A stretch of DNA of 64,000 nucleotides, from the NCBI RefSeq assembly GCF_001424195.1, contig NZ_LMOO01000005.1:62644-126643 (forward strand). The letters run 5' to 3'. The notes beneath the pieces are model-generated. The model was not told the DNA's origin. It did not search any database and worked only from the letters and a program-made list of their open reading frames with translations. The first letter of the stretch is position 1. Each line of letters opens with the position of its first letter. This document shows positions 42,925-50,969 of this stretch, piece after piece. The stretch comes from Cellulomonas sp. Leaf334 (GTDB lineage: Bacteria > Actinomycetota > Actinomycetes > Actinomycetales > Cellulomonadaceae). Made by a program: the position numbers and the translations under genes.

Positions 42925-45492
42925 TCAGCGGGCCGCCAGCCGCGCGGCCGTGCGAGCCGCCTTCGACGTGCCCGCGAACTCGCGCAGCCACGGCTGGAGG
43001 TCCGGCGGTGTCGGGCGCCCGGCGCGCAGGAGCTCGTCCTCCAGCACCGCGAGGACCGCGTGCATGCCGGTGGTCGTCCGGTCCGTGTGCGGCAGCGAGG
43101 CAGTCAGCGTGTCGACGACGAACGTCGACGCCTGCGGCGAGATCGAGGCGAGGTCGGCCCACGACGAGGCCAGACGCGTGAGGGTCGCGACGACACCCAG
43201 GGTCGTCACCCCCTCCGCCAGCTGGACCCAGGTCAGTCGACCCGACCCGACGAGACGCGCCACGGCGTCGACGGCGTGCACCCGGTCGACCGGTCGCTCT
43301 GCGGACAGCCCTGCGGCGAGAGTCACCCCGGCCAGGTGCCCGAGCCGTCCGGGATGGTCGCCGAGGGCCGCCAGCACGCGACCGGCGTCGTGCTCGATCT
43401 CGCCACCGACCGCGGCATCGAGCACCGGGCCTGCCAGGGACGCGAGGAGGTGCTCGGCGTCCGCCGGCCAGATGGTCGCGATCCACCCGACCAGCTCGCC
43501 CAGCGCGTCGGTCCGCCACTCGCGCTTCTCGCGCCTGACGCCTGTGGGTTCGTCGACCACGAGCCGCGCGACCGGTTCGACCACCTCGATGGACCACGAC
43601 CGTTCCACGTAGGTCTGGGAGGTGTTCCCGAACGACTGGTAGGTCCTGCTCCGGGCCGCCGTCGTGACGCGGAGGTCGAGCGGGTGGGCGCGGCCCGCGC
43701 CGGTGATACCCGCCTCCAGCAGGACCGGGTCGATCTCGGTGGTCGACCGGGACCGCGCGGCCGCCACCCACCACGCACGGGTGCTGGTCCGGGGTCTGCC
43801 CGCGGACTCTGCCCCGAGCGCGTGGCGGACGACGTGATCCAGGTCCGGCGGGACGCCGGCACCCGCGGCCCACCGGACGACCGCTTCACCGCGACCCTCG
43901 GGATGCACGCGCAGCAGGGCACCGACGAGGTCGAACGTCGTCACCTGGTCGGGTGCGGCGAGCAGCCGGTCGACCAGGGCACCGGGGTCGATCCAGCCTG
44001 TCGCGTGCTCGGGTGCGGCGAGCAGAGCGCGGGCCGGACGGCGACCGGCGGCGATGTCCGCGACCTCGTCGAGTCGGCCGACGAGGAAGCGGACCGGGAG
44101 AGTGTGGGTGGTGGTCTCGTCGTCCCACGACACCGGCAGGGCGGCGACGTCGTCGCCGAGCGACCGCAGGATCAGGCGGGCCACCTGACCGCGCAGCCAG
44201 GCCGTCGTCGTCCCCTCGCGAGGCGCGGACCGGGCGATCTTCGTGGCCCGTGCGCGCAGCGGCTCGAGCGGGCGCGGGTCGCCGGTGCTGGCCAGCCCGG
44301 CCAGGACCATCTCGATCCCGGGGATGTCGTCGGCGTCCTCGAGCAGGCCGGCGAGCCTCTCGGTGAGGTCGCTCCCCTCGAGCGCGACGAGAGGCGGAAT
44401 CTCCGCGGCATCGACCGGCAGTGACGCCTGCGCTCCCGCCGCCGACCGTGGGACCGGAGTCGTCACCTGCACGGCGACACTCGGCGCGAGCAGGTCCCGC
44501 GCCTCGTCGACGACGTCGCCCGCACCGGCCTGCTGCAGCAGGATCGCCGCCGCACGCTGCACGTCCGCGTGCGGGTGGGTCAGGGCCGCGGACGCCGCGG
44601 GTACGACATCGGCGCCCCGGGCGTGCAGCCTCGTCAGCAGGGCGACCGCCGCGACGGCCGTGCCCTTGACCGGCGACACGACGGCGGCCGACAGCGCCCT
44701 AGCGGTCGGGTCGGCGTCGAGGGTCCCGGCTGTCGCCAGCCTGGTGAGCTCCTTGACGGCGAGCGTGACGGTGGGCTTCACGTCGCTGCGCAGGAGGGAC
44801 CGCAGCGCGCCCTGGCGGACGGCGGCCTCGTCGTCGCTCGGTGTCAGGGCGACCCAGAGGCGGCTGAACCAGCCCGCGCGGAACGCGCCGAAGTCACGGT
44901 CCAGGGCGGCGAGGCAACCGTCGAGGACCCGGTCGCGGTCCAGGTCGCCGGAGTCGATGAGCACCCGCACGGTCGTCGCCCACGAGACGTCCTCGGACGT
45001 GTACTTGTCGATCGCGGCGAGGCTGACCTCGCCGCCGCCCTCGACCTCGAAGATGCGCCAGATGGTCGTCGACAACAGCTCCGGGTCGGCGCGCAGCGGC
45101 GTCGTCGGCGGATCGCCGCCGAGGCCGCCGACCAGTGCGAGCGCGTAGGTGTCGTCGTGCGGCGGACTGACCAGCCCGCGGCGTTCGAGGATGCGGACCG
45201 TGGTGAAGTCGCCTCCGCGGTGGCTGAACCGGCCCGCCTCGTCGAGCCGGGCAGCCACCAGACCCCCGAGCCATCTCGGCGCTTCGACGGCAGGGTCGTC
45301 CGGTCGCTCACCGGCCGCCGCGGCCGCGAGGGCGTCGAGGACACCACGCCACAGGAACAGGTCCCGGTAGGACGGACGCTCCTCCTGCCGACGCATCTCG
45401 GCCAGCTGTCGCTCGCCGTGCTCGTGGAGCAGCCCGACGATCACCTCGGTCGGCACGTCCACCAGCTCGTCGTAGGTCGTCGTCGTCCGCAC
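42925..45492 (-). CDS. DUF6493-like large helical (HEAT-type) protein
   Basis: An 855-residue soluble protein, largely helical, with repeated helix pairs such as GTAVAAVALLTRLHARGADV and HPHADVQRAAAILLQQAGA that look like HEAT/armadillo repeats, and a WGS-independent unknown C-terminal half. It resembles actinobacterial DUF6493 proteins, of unknown function. GTG 45492 with AGGA 7 bases upstream is preferred over GTG 45510. It is divergent from a SWIM zinc-finger gene, with 42 bp between the starts. Confidence 0.75.
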   Translation of the reverse strand: MRTTTTYDELVDVPTEVIVGLLHEHGERQLAEMRRQEERPSYRDLFLWRGVLDALAAAAAGERPDDPAVEAPRWLGGLVAARLDEAGRFSHRGGDFTTVRILERRGLVSPPHDDTYALALVGGLGGDPPTTPLRADPELLSTTIWRIFEVEGGGEVSLAAIDKYTSEDVSWATTVRVLIDSGDLDRDRVLDGCLAALDRDFGAFRAGWFSRLWVALTPSDDEAAVRQGALRSLLRSDVKPTVTLAVKELTRLATAGTLDADPTARALSAAVVSPVKGTAVAAVALLTRLHARGADVVPAASAALTHPHADVQRAAAILLQQAGAGDVVDEARDLLAPSVAVQVTTPVPRSAAGAQASLPVDAAEIPPLVALEGSDLTERLAGLLEDADDIPGIEMVLAGLASTGDPRPLEPLRARATKIARSAPREGTTTAWLRGQVARLILRSLGDDVAALPVSWDDETTTHTLPVRFLVGRLDEVADIAAGRRPARALLAAPEHATGWIDPGALVDRLLAAPDQVTTFDLVGALLRVHPEGRGEAVVRWAAGAGVPPDLDHVVRHALGAESAGRPRTSTRAWWVAAARSRSTTEIDPVLLEAGITGAGRAHPLDLRVTTAARSRTYQSFGNTSQTYVERSWSIEVVEPVARLVVDEPTGVRREKREWRTDALGELVGWIATIWPADAEHLLASLAGPVLDAAVGGEIEHDAGRVLAALGDHPGRLGHLAGVTLAAGLSAERPVDRVHAVDAVARLVGSGRLTWVQLAEGVTTLGVVATLTRLASSWADLASISPQASTFVVDTLTASLPHTDRTTTGMHAVLAVLEDELLRAGRPTPPDLQPWLREFAGTSKAARTAARLAAR

Positions 45493-45534
45493 GCTCCGAT
45501 CCTGGTGCACGGACGTGCCCTAGGGTCGGCCTTT

Positions 45535-46866
45535 GTGGCGTCGGTCGAGCAGGTCTACCGGTATGCGCGGCCGTCGTCGGTCGGCGTCCTCGACGGGCTG
45601 CCCGACGTGCACCTGGCGACCAGCGGCGGCTCCGCCGAACCGAACCCGTACTTCTTCGACGGCACCCTGGGCCACGCCGAGCAGATGGCGGTCGCCCTGC
45701 TCGTGGTCGCCCGGGTCGCGCGGACCCGGTTCTACGTCCCGCCCGGCATGCTCGCCGCGGTCCTGCGCGCCGCCGACCCGGTGGTCACCAGCAACGGCGA
45801 CCGCCTGCGGTTCGAGAGCTTCTCGGCATGCTGCGGGGTGCACGTCCGGCTCGATGCGCTGCCCGGTTCCCTCGGTGGTCCGGCCCTGGCGACGGGGACG
45901 ACGAACGTCGACGTCAACCCGCCGATGCGCCAGGCGCTCGCGGGCGTGTCCGGTGACGACGCCCTGCACCTGTCCGTCGGCGAGGACCTCACGGTGACGA
46001 CCGCCGCCGGCTCCGTGACCGAGGAGAGGGTGCCGCTGCCCGAGCGCTGGTTGAAGGGCTTCGCGGAGGTGCAGGTGGCGGGCTCGACGATGGTGCCCGT
46101 GCTGGAGGTCGGCGCGGTGGAGGCCCGTCGGTTCGTGCAGGGCCTGCCGCGCAACGGGTCCGGCGCGCTGTGGGCGGAGCCGACCGGACGCGGGCTCCGG
46201 CTGGCCAGCCGCCCGTCGGCGGCAGGGGTGCCGGTCGCCGGCGCGCACCGGCTGCGGGTCCTCGAACCCCTCCTCCGGTTCGCGACGAGCCTGCGCGCCT
46301 ACGCCCCCGCGGTGATCGGCCCGGCACCGAGCATCTGGGAGCTCTCCCTGCACGACGCTCGCGTCTCGGTGACGCTCAGCCCCGAGGTCAGTCGCGGGTT
46401 CTCCGGGGAAGGGGGAGTGCTCCGCGACCTGGCCGACCCGTCCTCCGGCGCCGACGCGGACCTCGTCGCCGCGCTGCTCGCGTTCGAGCCGCGCATCGAC
46501 GTCCTCTCCCTGGCGTCGTCGTCGGCGCTCCCCGCTGAACGAGTCCTGCGCGCTCTCGGTCGCCTCGGAGCCGCCGGCCGCGTCGGCTACGACGCGCACG
46601 ATGCCTCCTACTTCCACCGCGAGCTGCCCTACGACCCGGCGGTGCTCCAGGGCATGCACCCGCGGCTCGCCGACGCCCGCGCACTGGTCGAGGCCGGCGC
46701 GGTCGTCGTCGACGGTGACGTCGCACGGGTGCGCAGCGGGGACACCGAGTACGTCGTGCGGACCACCGCGACGGGCACGCGGTGCACCTGCCCCTGGTAC
46801 GGCAAGCACCAGGAGTCGCGGGGGCCGTGCAAGCACGTGCTCGCGGTGGAGCTCGTCGCTGAATGA
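45535..46866 (+). CDS. SWIM zinc-finger protein
   Basis: A 443-residue protein ending in a SWIM zinc finger: CTCPWYGKHQ, then GPCKHVLAVEL (CxC-x(n)-CxH). SWIM domains bind DNA or proteins. The first 370 residues are a mixed alpha/beta domain without known family. The GTG at 45535 lies 8 bases after TAGGGT (45521-45526), a leaderless start. Close divergence from the HEAT-like gene suggests shared control and a joint role. Confidence 0.85.
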   Translation: MASVEQVYRYARPSSVGVLDGLPDVHLATSGGSAEPNPYFFDGTLGHAEQMAVALLVVARVARTRFYVPPGMLAAVLRAADPVVTSNGDRLRFESFSACCGVHVRLDALPGSLGGPALATGTTNVDVNPPMRQALAGVSGDDALHLSVGEDLTVTTAAGSVTEERVPLPERWLKGFAEVQVAGSTMVPVLEVGAVEARRFVQGLPRNGSGALWAEPTGRGLRLASRPSAAGVPVAGAHRLRVLEPLLRFATSLRAYAPAVIGPAPSIWELSLHDARVSVTLSPEVSRGFSGEGGVLRDLADPSSGADADLVAALLAFEPRIDVLSLASSSALPAERVLRALGRLGAAGRVGYDAHDASYFHRELPYDPAVLQGMHPRLADARALVEAGAVVVDGDVARVRSGDTEYVVRTTATGTRCTCPWYGKHQESRGPCKHVLAVELVAE

Positions 46867-46907
46867 GGAGCGCTGCGAAATGCATGCAGCACAGATAGAA
46901 TGCAGTC

Positions 46908-47138
46908 ATGACGGTCATCACGGTGCGGGACGTGCCCGACGAGGTACGTGACGAGCTCGCCGCCCGGGCTGCACGCGGCGGCATGTCCATGCAGGAGTTC
47001 CTGCGCGCCCACCTGATCGATCTCACCGGGCGGCCCAGCGCCTCCGACGCACTCGCACACGTCCGATCCCGGGCCCGTGCCTACCCGCGCCTCTCGTACG
47101 CCGACCTCGTCGACGAGCTCCGGGCCGACCGTCGGTGA
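46908..47138 (+). CDS. FitA/VapB-type ribbon-helix-helix antitoxin
   Basis: A 76-residue protein. The N-terminal MTVITVRDVPDEVRDELAAR and GMSMQEFLRAHLI form a ribbon-helix-helix DNA-binding domain of the FitA-like type. The C-terminal tail binds the toxin. The ATG is 6 bases after TAGAAT (46896-46901), so the transcript is probably leaderless. ATGCA elements around 46880-46890 and 46900 may be the operator for autoregulation. It overlaps the toxin gene. Confidence 0.92.
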   Translation: MTVITVRDVPDEVRDELAARAARGGMSMQEFLRAHLIDLTGRPSASDALAHVRSRARAYPRLSYADLVDELRADRR

Positions 47139-47545
47139 CGGTGACCGTCGTCCTGGACGCCTCGGCCGCGCTCGCACTCCTGATCGACCCCGGGCCCGCC
47201 GGTGAGCAGGTCGCGGCGCGACTGGACGGTGCCTCCGTCGTCGCGCCCGACCTGCTCCCGTACGAGGTGACGAACGTCCTGCGCAGGCACCGGAACACCG
47301 GCCGGCTCTCGGAGGCCGAGGCGCAGCTCGCTCTCGACGGGCTTCGTTCCTTGTCCGTCGAGCTGTGGCCGCACGCGGTGCTCGCGGACCGGGTGTGGTC
47401 CCTCGGCGGGAACCTCTCGGCCTACGACGCGGCGTACGTCGCCCTCGCGGAGCGGTTGGACGCTGTCCTCCTGACGGCCGACGCGCGGATCGCCGGGGCA
47501 CCGGGCGTCACGTGCGCCATCGAGGACGTCGCCCTCGACCGCTGA
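47135..47545 (+). CDS. VapC-type PIN-domain ribonuclease toxin
   Basis: A 136-residue PIN domain with the acidic metal-binding set: Asp8 (VVLDAS), Glu in LLPYEVTNVLRR, Asp in LSAYDAAYVALAE and Asp in LLTADARI. VapC toxins cleave tRNA or rRNA and are held by the cognate VapB. The GTG start overlaps the antitoxin stop (GTGA), assuring coupled synthesis. Confidence 0.93.
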   Translation: MTVTVVLDASAALALLIDPGPAGEQVAARLDGASVVAPDLLPYEVTNVLRRHRNTGRLSEAEAQLALDGLRSLSVELWPHAVLADRVWSLGGNLSAYDAAYVALAERLDAVLLTADARIAGAPGVTCAIEDVALDR

Positions 47546-47548
47546 CCC

Positions 47549-48949
47549 TCAGTCGCCCAGCGCCCAGCCGTGCGGCTCCGCCAACCGGTGTGCCGAGTCC
47601 GGTCCCCAGGTCCCGACGGCGTACGGCTCGGGCGACGGGCGGGCGTTGCCGAGCAGCGGGGCGAACGCGGTCCACGCGGCCTCGAGGCCGGTGGCCGTCG
47701 TGAACAGGGTGCGGTCGCCGACCAGCACGTCCTCCAGCAGCCCGGCGTAGGGCGGCAGCGACTCGCCGGGCTCGACGTCCGACAGGGCGAGGTCGGCCGT
47801 CCCGGTGGCCAGCTCGAGGAAGGCACCGGGTCGCTTGACGGTGGTCGTGACCTTCAGCTCGCCGGAGCCCGCCAGCGAGATGGCCACGCGGTTGGGGCCG
47901 ACGGGGGAGCCGAACAGCTCCTCAGGCGTCCGCAGCACCAACGTCACCTGCTGCGCCGACGCCGCCATCCGCTTGCCGGTGCGCAGCAGGAACGGCACGC
48001 CCTCCCACCGCGGCGTGTCCACCCACAGCCGCGCCGCGACGAACGTGTCGGTCGTCGAGCCGTCGGGCACGTCCGCGATGTCGCGGTACCCCGCGAACTG
48101 CCCGAGCACCACGTCGTGCGTCGGGTCGAGCGGGCGGAAGTGCGCGATGACGTCCTCGCGGGCCGTGCCGAGGTTCGCGGCGTCGAGCCGGTGCGGGGGT
48201 TCCATCGCCACCTCGGCGGCCACCTGGAACAGGTGGGTGACCAGCATGTCGAGCGCCGCACCGGTCGCGTCGTAGAACTCCGCGCGCTGCGCCACGTCGA
48301 GGGTCTCCGGTACGTCGATCTGCACCTGGGCCACGTGCTCCCGGTTCCAGATGCCGCCGAACAGCTCGTTGGCGAAGCGCAGGACGTGCAGGTTCTGCGT
48401 CGCCTCCTTGCCCAGGAAGTGGTCGATCCGGAACACCTGCTCCTCGTCGAACGCGTCGTGCACGATCGCGTCGAGCTCCCGGAACGTCTCCAGCGAGGTG
48501 CCGTACGGCTTCTCGTAGACGATGCGGATGCCGTCGGTCAGGCCGGCCTTCTTCAGTGCACGCGTGATCGGCGCGAAGGATGACGGCGGCACCGCGAGGT
48601 AGTGGATGACGGTGACGTCCCCACCCAGCTTCTCGCGCAGCCGTTCCAGCTCGCCGGGCAGCTCGTCGGCGCTGTCGTCCTCGCTGACGTCCCCGCAGTA
48701 GGCGGTGTGCTCCGTCAGCTCCGGGACGCCCGCCGCGGCCTCGTCGTCGCCGAACTCCTCGACGGCCGCGCGCAGCAGCTCGTCGAAGTCGTGCGAGCTG
48801 ATCGGCGTGCGACCCGTGCCGAGGAGCGCCCAGCGTTCCGGCAGCAGCCCTCGCCTCTGCAGCGTGGCCAGCGCCGGGAGCACCATGCGCTTCGCGAGAT
48901 CACCGCGGGCGCCGTGCAGGACGAAGATCAACGGTTCGGTGGGCGCCAT
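47549..48949 (-). CDS. zwf: Glucose-6-phosphate 1-dehydrogenase
   Basis: A 466-residue enzyme of the oxidative pentose phosphate pathway. The NADP fold starts with FVLHGARGDLAKR; KPYG and the active-site RIDHFLGKE (near 172) follow, then VPFLLRTGKRM. The length is normal. No tal, tkt or opcA gene adjoins it, so it is a stand-alone copy and the genome may hold another zwf in the usual pentose phosphate cluster. Confidence 0.95.
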   Translation of the reverse strand: MAPTEPLIFVLHGARGDLAKRMVLPALATLQRRGLLPERWALLGTGRTPISSHDFDELLRAAVEEFGDDEAAAGVPELTEHTAYCGDVSEDDSADELPGELERLREKLGGDVTVIHYLAVPPSSFAPITRALKKAGLTDGIRIVYEKPYGTSLETFRELDAIVHDAFDEEQVFRIDHFLGKEATQNLHVLRFANELFGGIWNREHVAQVQIDVPETLDVAQRAEFYDATGAALDMLVTHLFQVAAEVAMEPPHRLDAANLGTAREDVIAHFRPLDPTHDVVLGQFAGYRDIADVPDGSTTDTFVAARLWVDTPRWEGVPFLLRTGKRMAASAQQVTLVLRTPEELFGSPVGPNRVAISLAGSGELKVTTTVKRPGAFLELATGTADLALSDVEPGESLPPYAGLLEDVLVGDRTLFTTATGLEAAWTAFAPLLGNARPSPEPYAVGTWGPDSAHRLAEPHGWALGD

Positions 48950-49023
48950 CGGGCGGGGTCCTCACGACGGTGACAGGCGGAACCTCGACCGTACGTTCGC
49001 CTGCCGCCGAGCGCGCGGCGGGG

Positions 49024-49104
49024 CTAGGCGCCCTGCTGCTCCGGAGGCTCCATGATGTCCAGCAACGCGGCGTCGTCGTTGAGGTCGACGCCCGCCAGCA
49101 GCCC
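49024..49104 (-). pseudogene. C-terminal fragment of an unrecognised protein
   Basis: The minus frame ending at TAG 49024-49026 reads GLLAGVDLNDDAALLDIME followed by PPEQQGA, with natural actinobacterial codon use. It has no start and runs into the DUF429 remnant on the other strand. I do not recognise the family. Confidence 0.35.
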
Positions 49105-49574
49105 GCCTCGACCGCGGCTCGGTCGTCGCGGCGATCGACGCACCGTTGATCGTCCCGAACGCCACCGGTTCCCGGGTTCCCGAGCAGCTCATCACGCGGG
49201 AGTTCGGCCGGTACAACGCCGGGGCCTATCCCTCCAACCGCTCGCGCCCGCTCTTCGACCCTCCGCGTGGTGAGACGCTCTGCCGGCGGTTCGGCTGGGA
49301 CCCCGACCCCGCAACCCCGCCCGGCCGCAAGCGGTCGGTGGCGATCGAGGTGTATCCGCACCCTGCGATGGTCGTGCTGTTCGCGCTGGCCACCGTCCTG
49401 CCGTACAAGGCGAAGCGTGGACGCACCCTCGACAGCCTTCGGGTCGCGTTCGTCTCTCTGCTCGACCACATGGAGCACGTGTGCGACGACCCTCTGCAGC
49501 TCACCTCGTCCGCTCGGTGGGCGACGATCCGCAGCGCGGTCGCCACGGCAGGACGCGCGCGCCGAGTGACCTAG
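49101..49574 (+). pseudogene. DUF429 family protein, N-terminally truncated
   Basis: The frame encodes AAIDAPLIVPNATGSR, GRYNAGAYPSNRSRPLF and VAIEVYPHPAMVVLF, all DUF429 marks. The expected first strand with GVDxxxxGW is missing: an in-frame TGA stands at 49080 and the remaining start is a TTG at 49146 inside the conserved core. The C-terminus also ends early (AGRARRVT). A different small frame (DLAAEFQAAVPNLTRRDAERL) to 49669 looks like the tail of yet another gene. Confidence 0.65.
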
Positions 49575-49665
49575 CTGCGGAGTTCCAGGCAGCGGTCCCG
49601 AACCTGACGAGGCGCGACGCTGAACGCCTCGTCGAGATCGCCCGACGCCGCGCCCGCGTGACGTT

Positions 49666-50955
49666 CTAGCCCACCGGCGTCGGCACCCACATCACGCGTG
49701 CCACCCGGTCGAGGATCGCGTCCAGCACCGCCCCGCGGTCGAACTGCAGGGCGTGCAGGCGGGCACGGGTCTCCCAGTCGGCACGCTCGTCAGGGGACAG
49801 GGCGAGGACGCGATCGAGGGCCGACGCGATCGCGGCCGGGTCCTCGACGGGGACGATGAGCGCGGTGTCGCCCACGGCCTCGCCGATGCCCCCGGTGTCC
49901 GTGGTGATGACGGGTCCGCCGCCGGCCAGCATCTTCTCGACGAGCGCGATCCCGAACGTCTCGACGAACTCCGGCCGCGGCTTGCTCGGCAGCACGTACG
50001 CCGCAGAGCCGGCCATGAGGTGGGCCTTCTCGTCGTCGTCGACGTCGTCGAAGAACACGATGCGGTCGGCGGCACTCGACGACGCGGCGAGCTCCTGCAG
50101 GCGCGACGCGTCGGGACCGTTGCCGGCGATGACGAGCCGGAGGTCGTCGCTGCCGCGGCTCGTCGCGAAGCCGGCGATGAGGTCGTCGACACCCTTGGCG
50201 TGCGCGAGGCGGGAGAGGAACAGGACGTAGCCGTCAGCGGTCAGACCGCGGGCGTCGAGCACCCGCGACGTCTCGGCGGCGTCGAGGTCCAGGTACGAGC
50301 CGACGTCGATCGCCGGGTAGGAGACCGAGACGCGCTCGCGGCACTGGGCGGCGAACGTGGTGCCGTGCTTGGCGTCGATGGCGGCGGCCTCGGCGATGAT
50401 CAGCTCGCGTGTGTAGTCGCTGACCGCGAGGCACACGTCGTGCTCCAGGTAGCTGGACAGCACGTGCGCCGCGGCACCGAACTCGTCCTTCTCGACGCAG
50501 GCGCGCACCACGTTGGTGACGTCGGAGCCGACGGCCTCCGCGACGGTCGTGACGTTCACCGGCAGACCGGTCCGCCGGGCGACGTGCACCGCGTCGGCCA
50601 CGGCCAGCGAGTGCGGGCTCAGGTACAGCGACATCGCGACCGTCGGGACACCGTCGGTGAACAGCTCCACGAGGCGGCCGACGATGCCCGCGAGCCAGCG
50701 TCCGTCGGGAACCTTGTAGTCGCCGACCGGTTCGGGGCGCTCCACGGTGATGCCCGGCGAGTAGGGCATGACCCCGTCGAGCGGCTTCAGCGGCAGGCCC
50801 GTCGCCTGCAGCCGGTCGATGGGCCACGTGACGATGCGGACGTCGTCGAAACCCCGCAGCAGGGCGGCCTCCGCGAGGTTGCGGGCCTCGCCCGAGTGGC
50901 CGCAGATGACCGGGTCGGCGCGGACGACGATGACGAGACGGCGGTTCGGGAACAC
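49666..50955 (-). CDS. Family 4 glycosyltransferase
   Basis: A 429-residue GT-B glycosyltransferase. The C-terminal domain has GYVLFLSRLAHAKGVDDLI, the nucleotide-sugar motif EFVETFGIALVEKM and TTDTGGIGEAVGD. The N-terminus (VVRADPVICGHSGEARNLAEAA) is the acceptor domain. The GTG start has AGGAG 5 bases upstream. It follows the GH92 gene with a 14-bp gap on the same strand, so they form an operon and may act on the same mannose-containing glycan, which is inference. Confidence 0.9.
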   Translation of the reverse strand: MFPNRRLVIVVRADPVICGHSGEARNLAEAALLRGFDDVRIVTWPIDRLQATGLPLKPLDGVMPYSPGITVERPEPVGDYKVPDGRWLAGIVGRLVELFTDGVPTVAMSLYLSPHSLAVADAVHVARRTGLPVNVTTVAEAVGSDVTNVVRACVEKDEFGAAAHVLSSYLEHDVCLAVSDYTRELIIAEAAAIDAKHGTTFAAQCRERVSVSYPAIDVGSYLDLDAAETSRVLDARGLTADGYVLFLSRLAHAKGVDDLIAGFATSRGSDDLRLVIAGNGPDASRLQELAASSSAADRIVFFDDVDDDEKAHLMAGSAAYVLPSKPRPEFVETFGIALVEKMLAGGGPVITTDTGGIGEAVGDTALIVPVEDPAAIASALDRVLALSPDERADWETRARLHALQFDRGAVLDAILDRVARVMWVPTPVG

Positions 50956-50969
50956 GGCGACTCCTGGGG

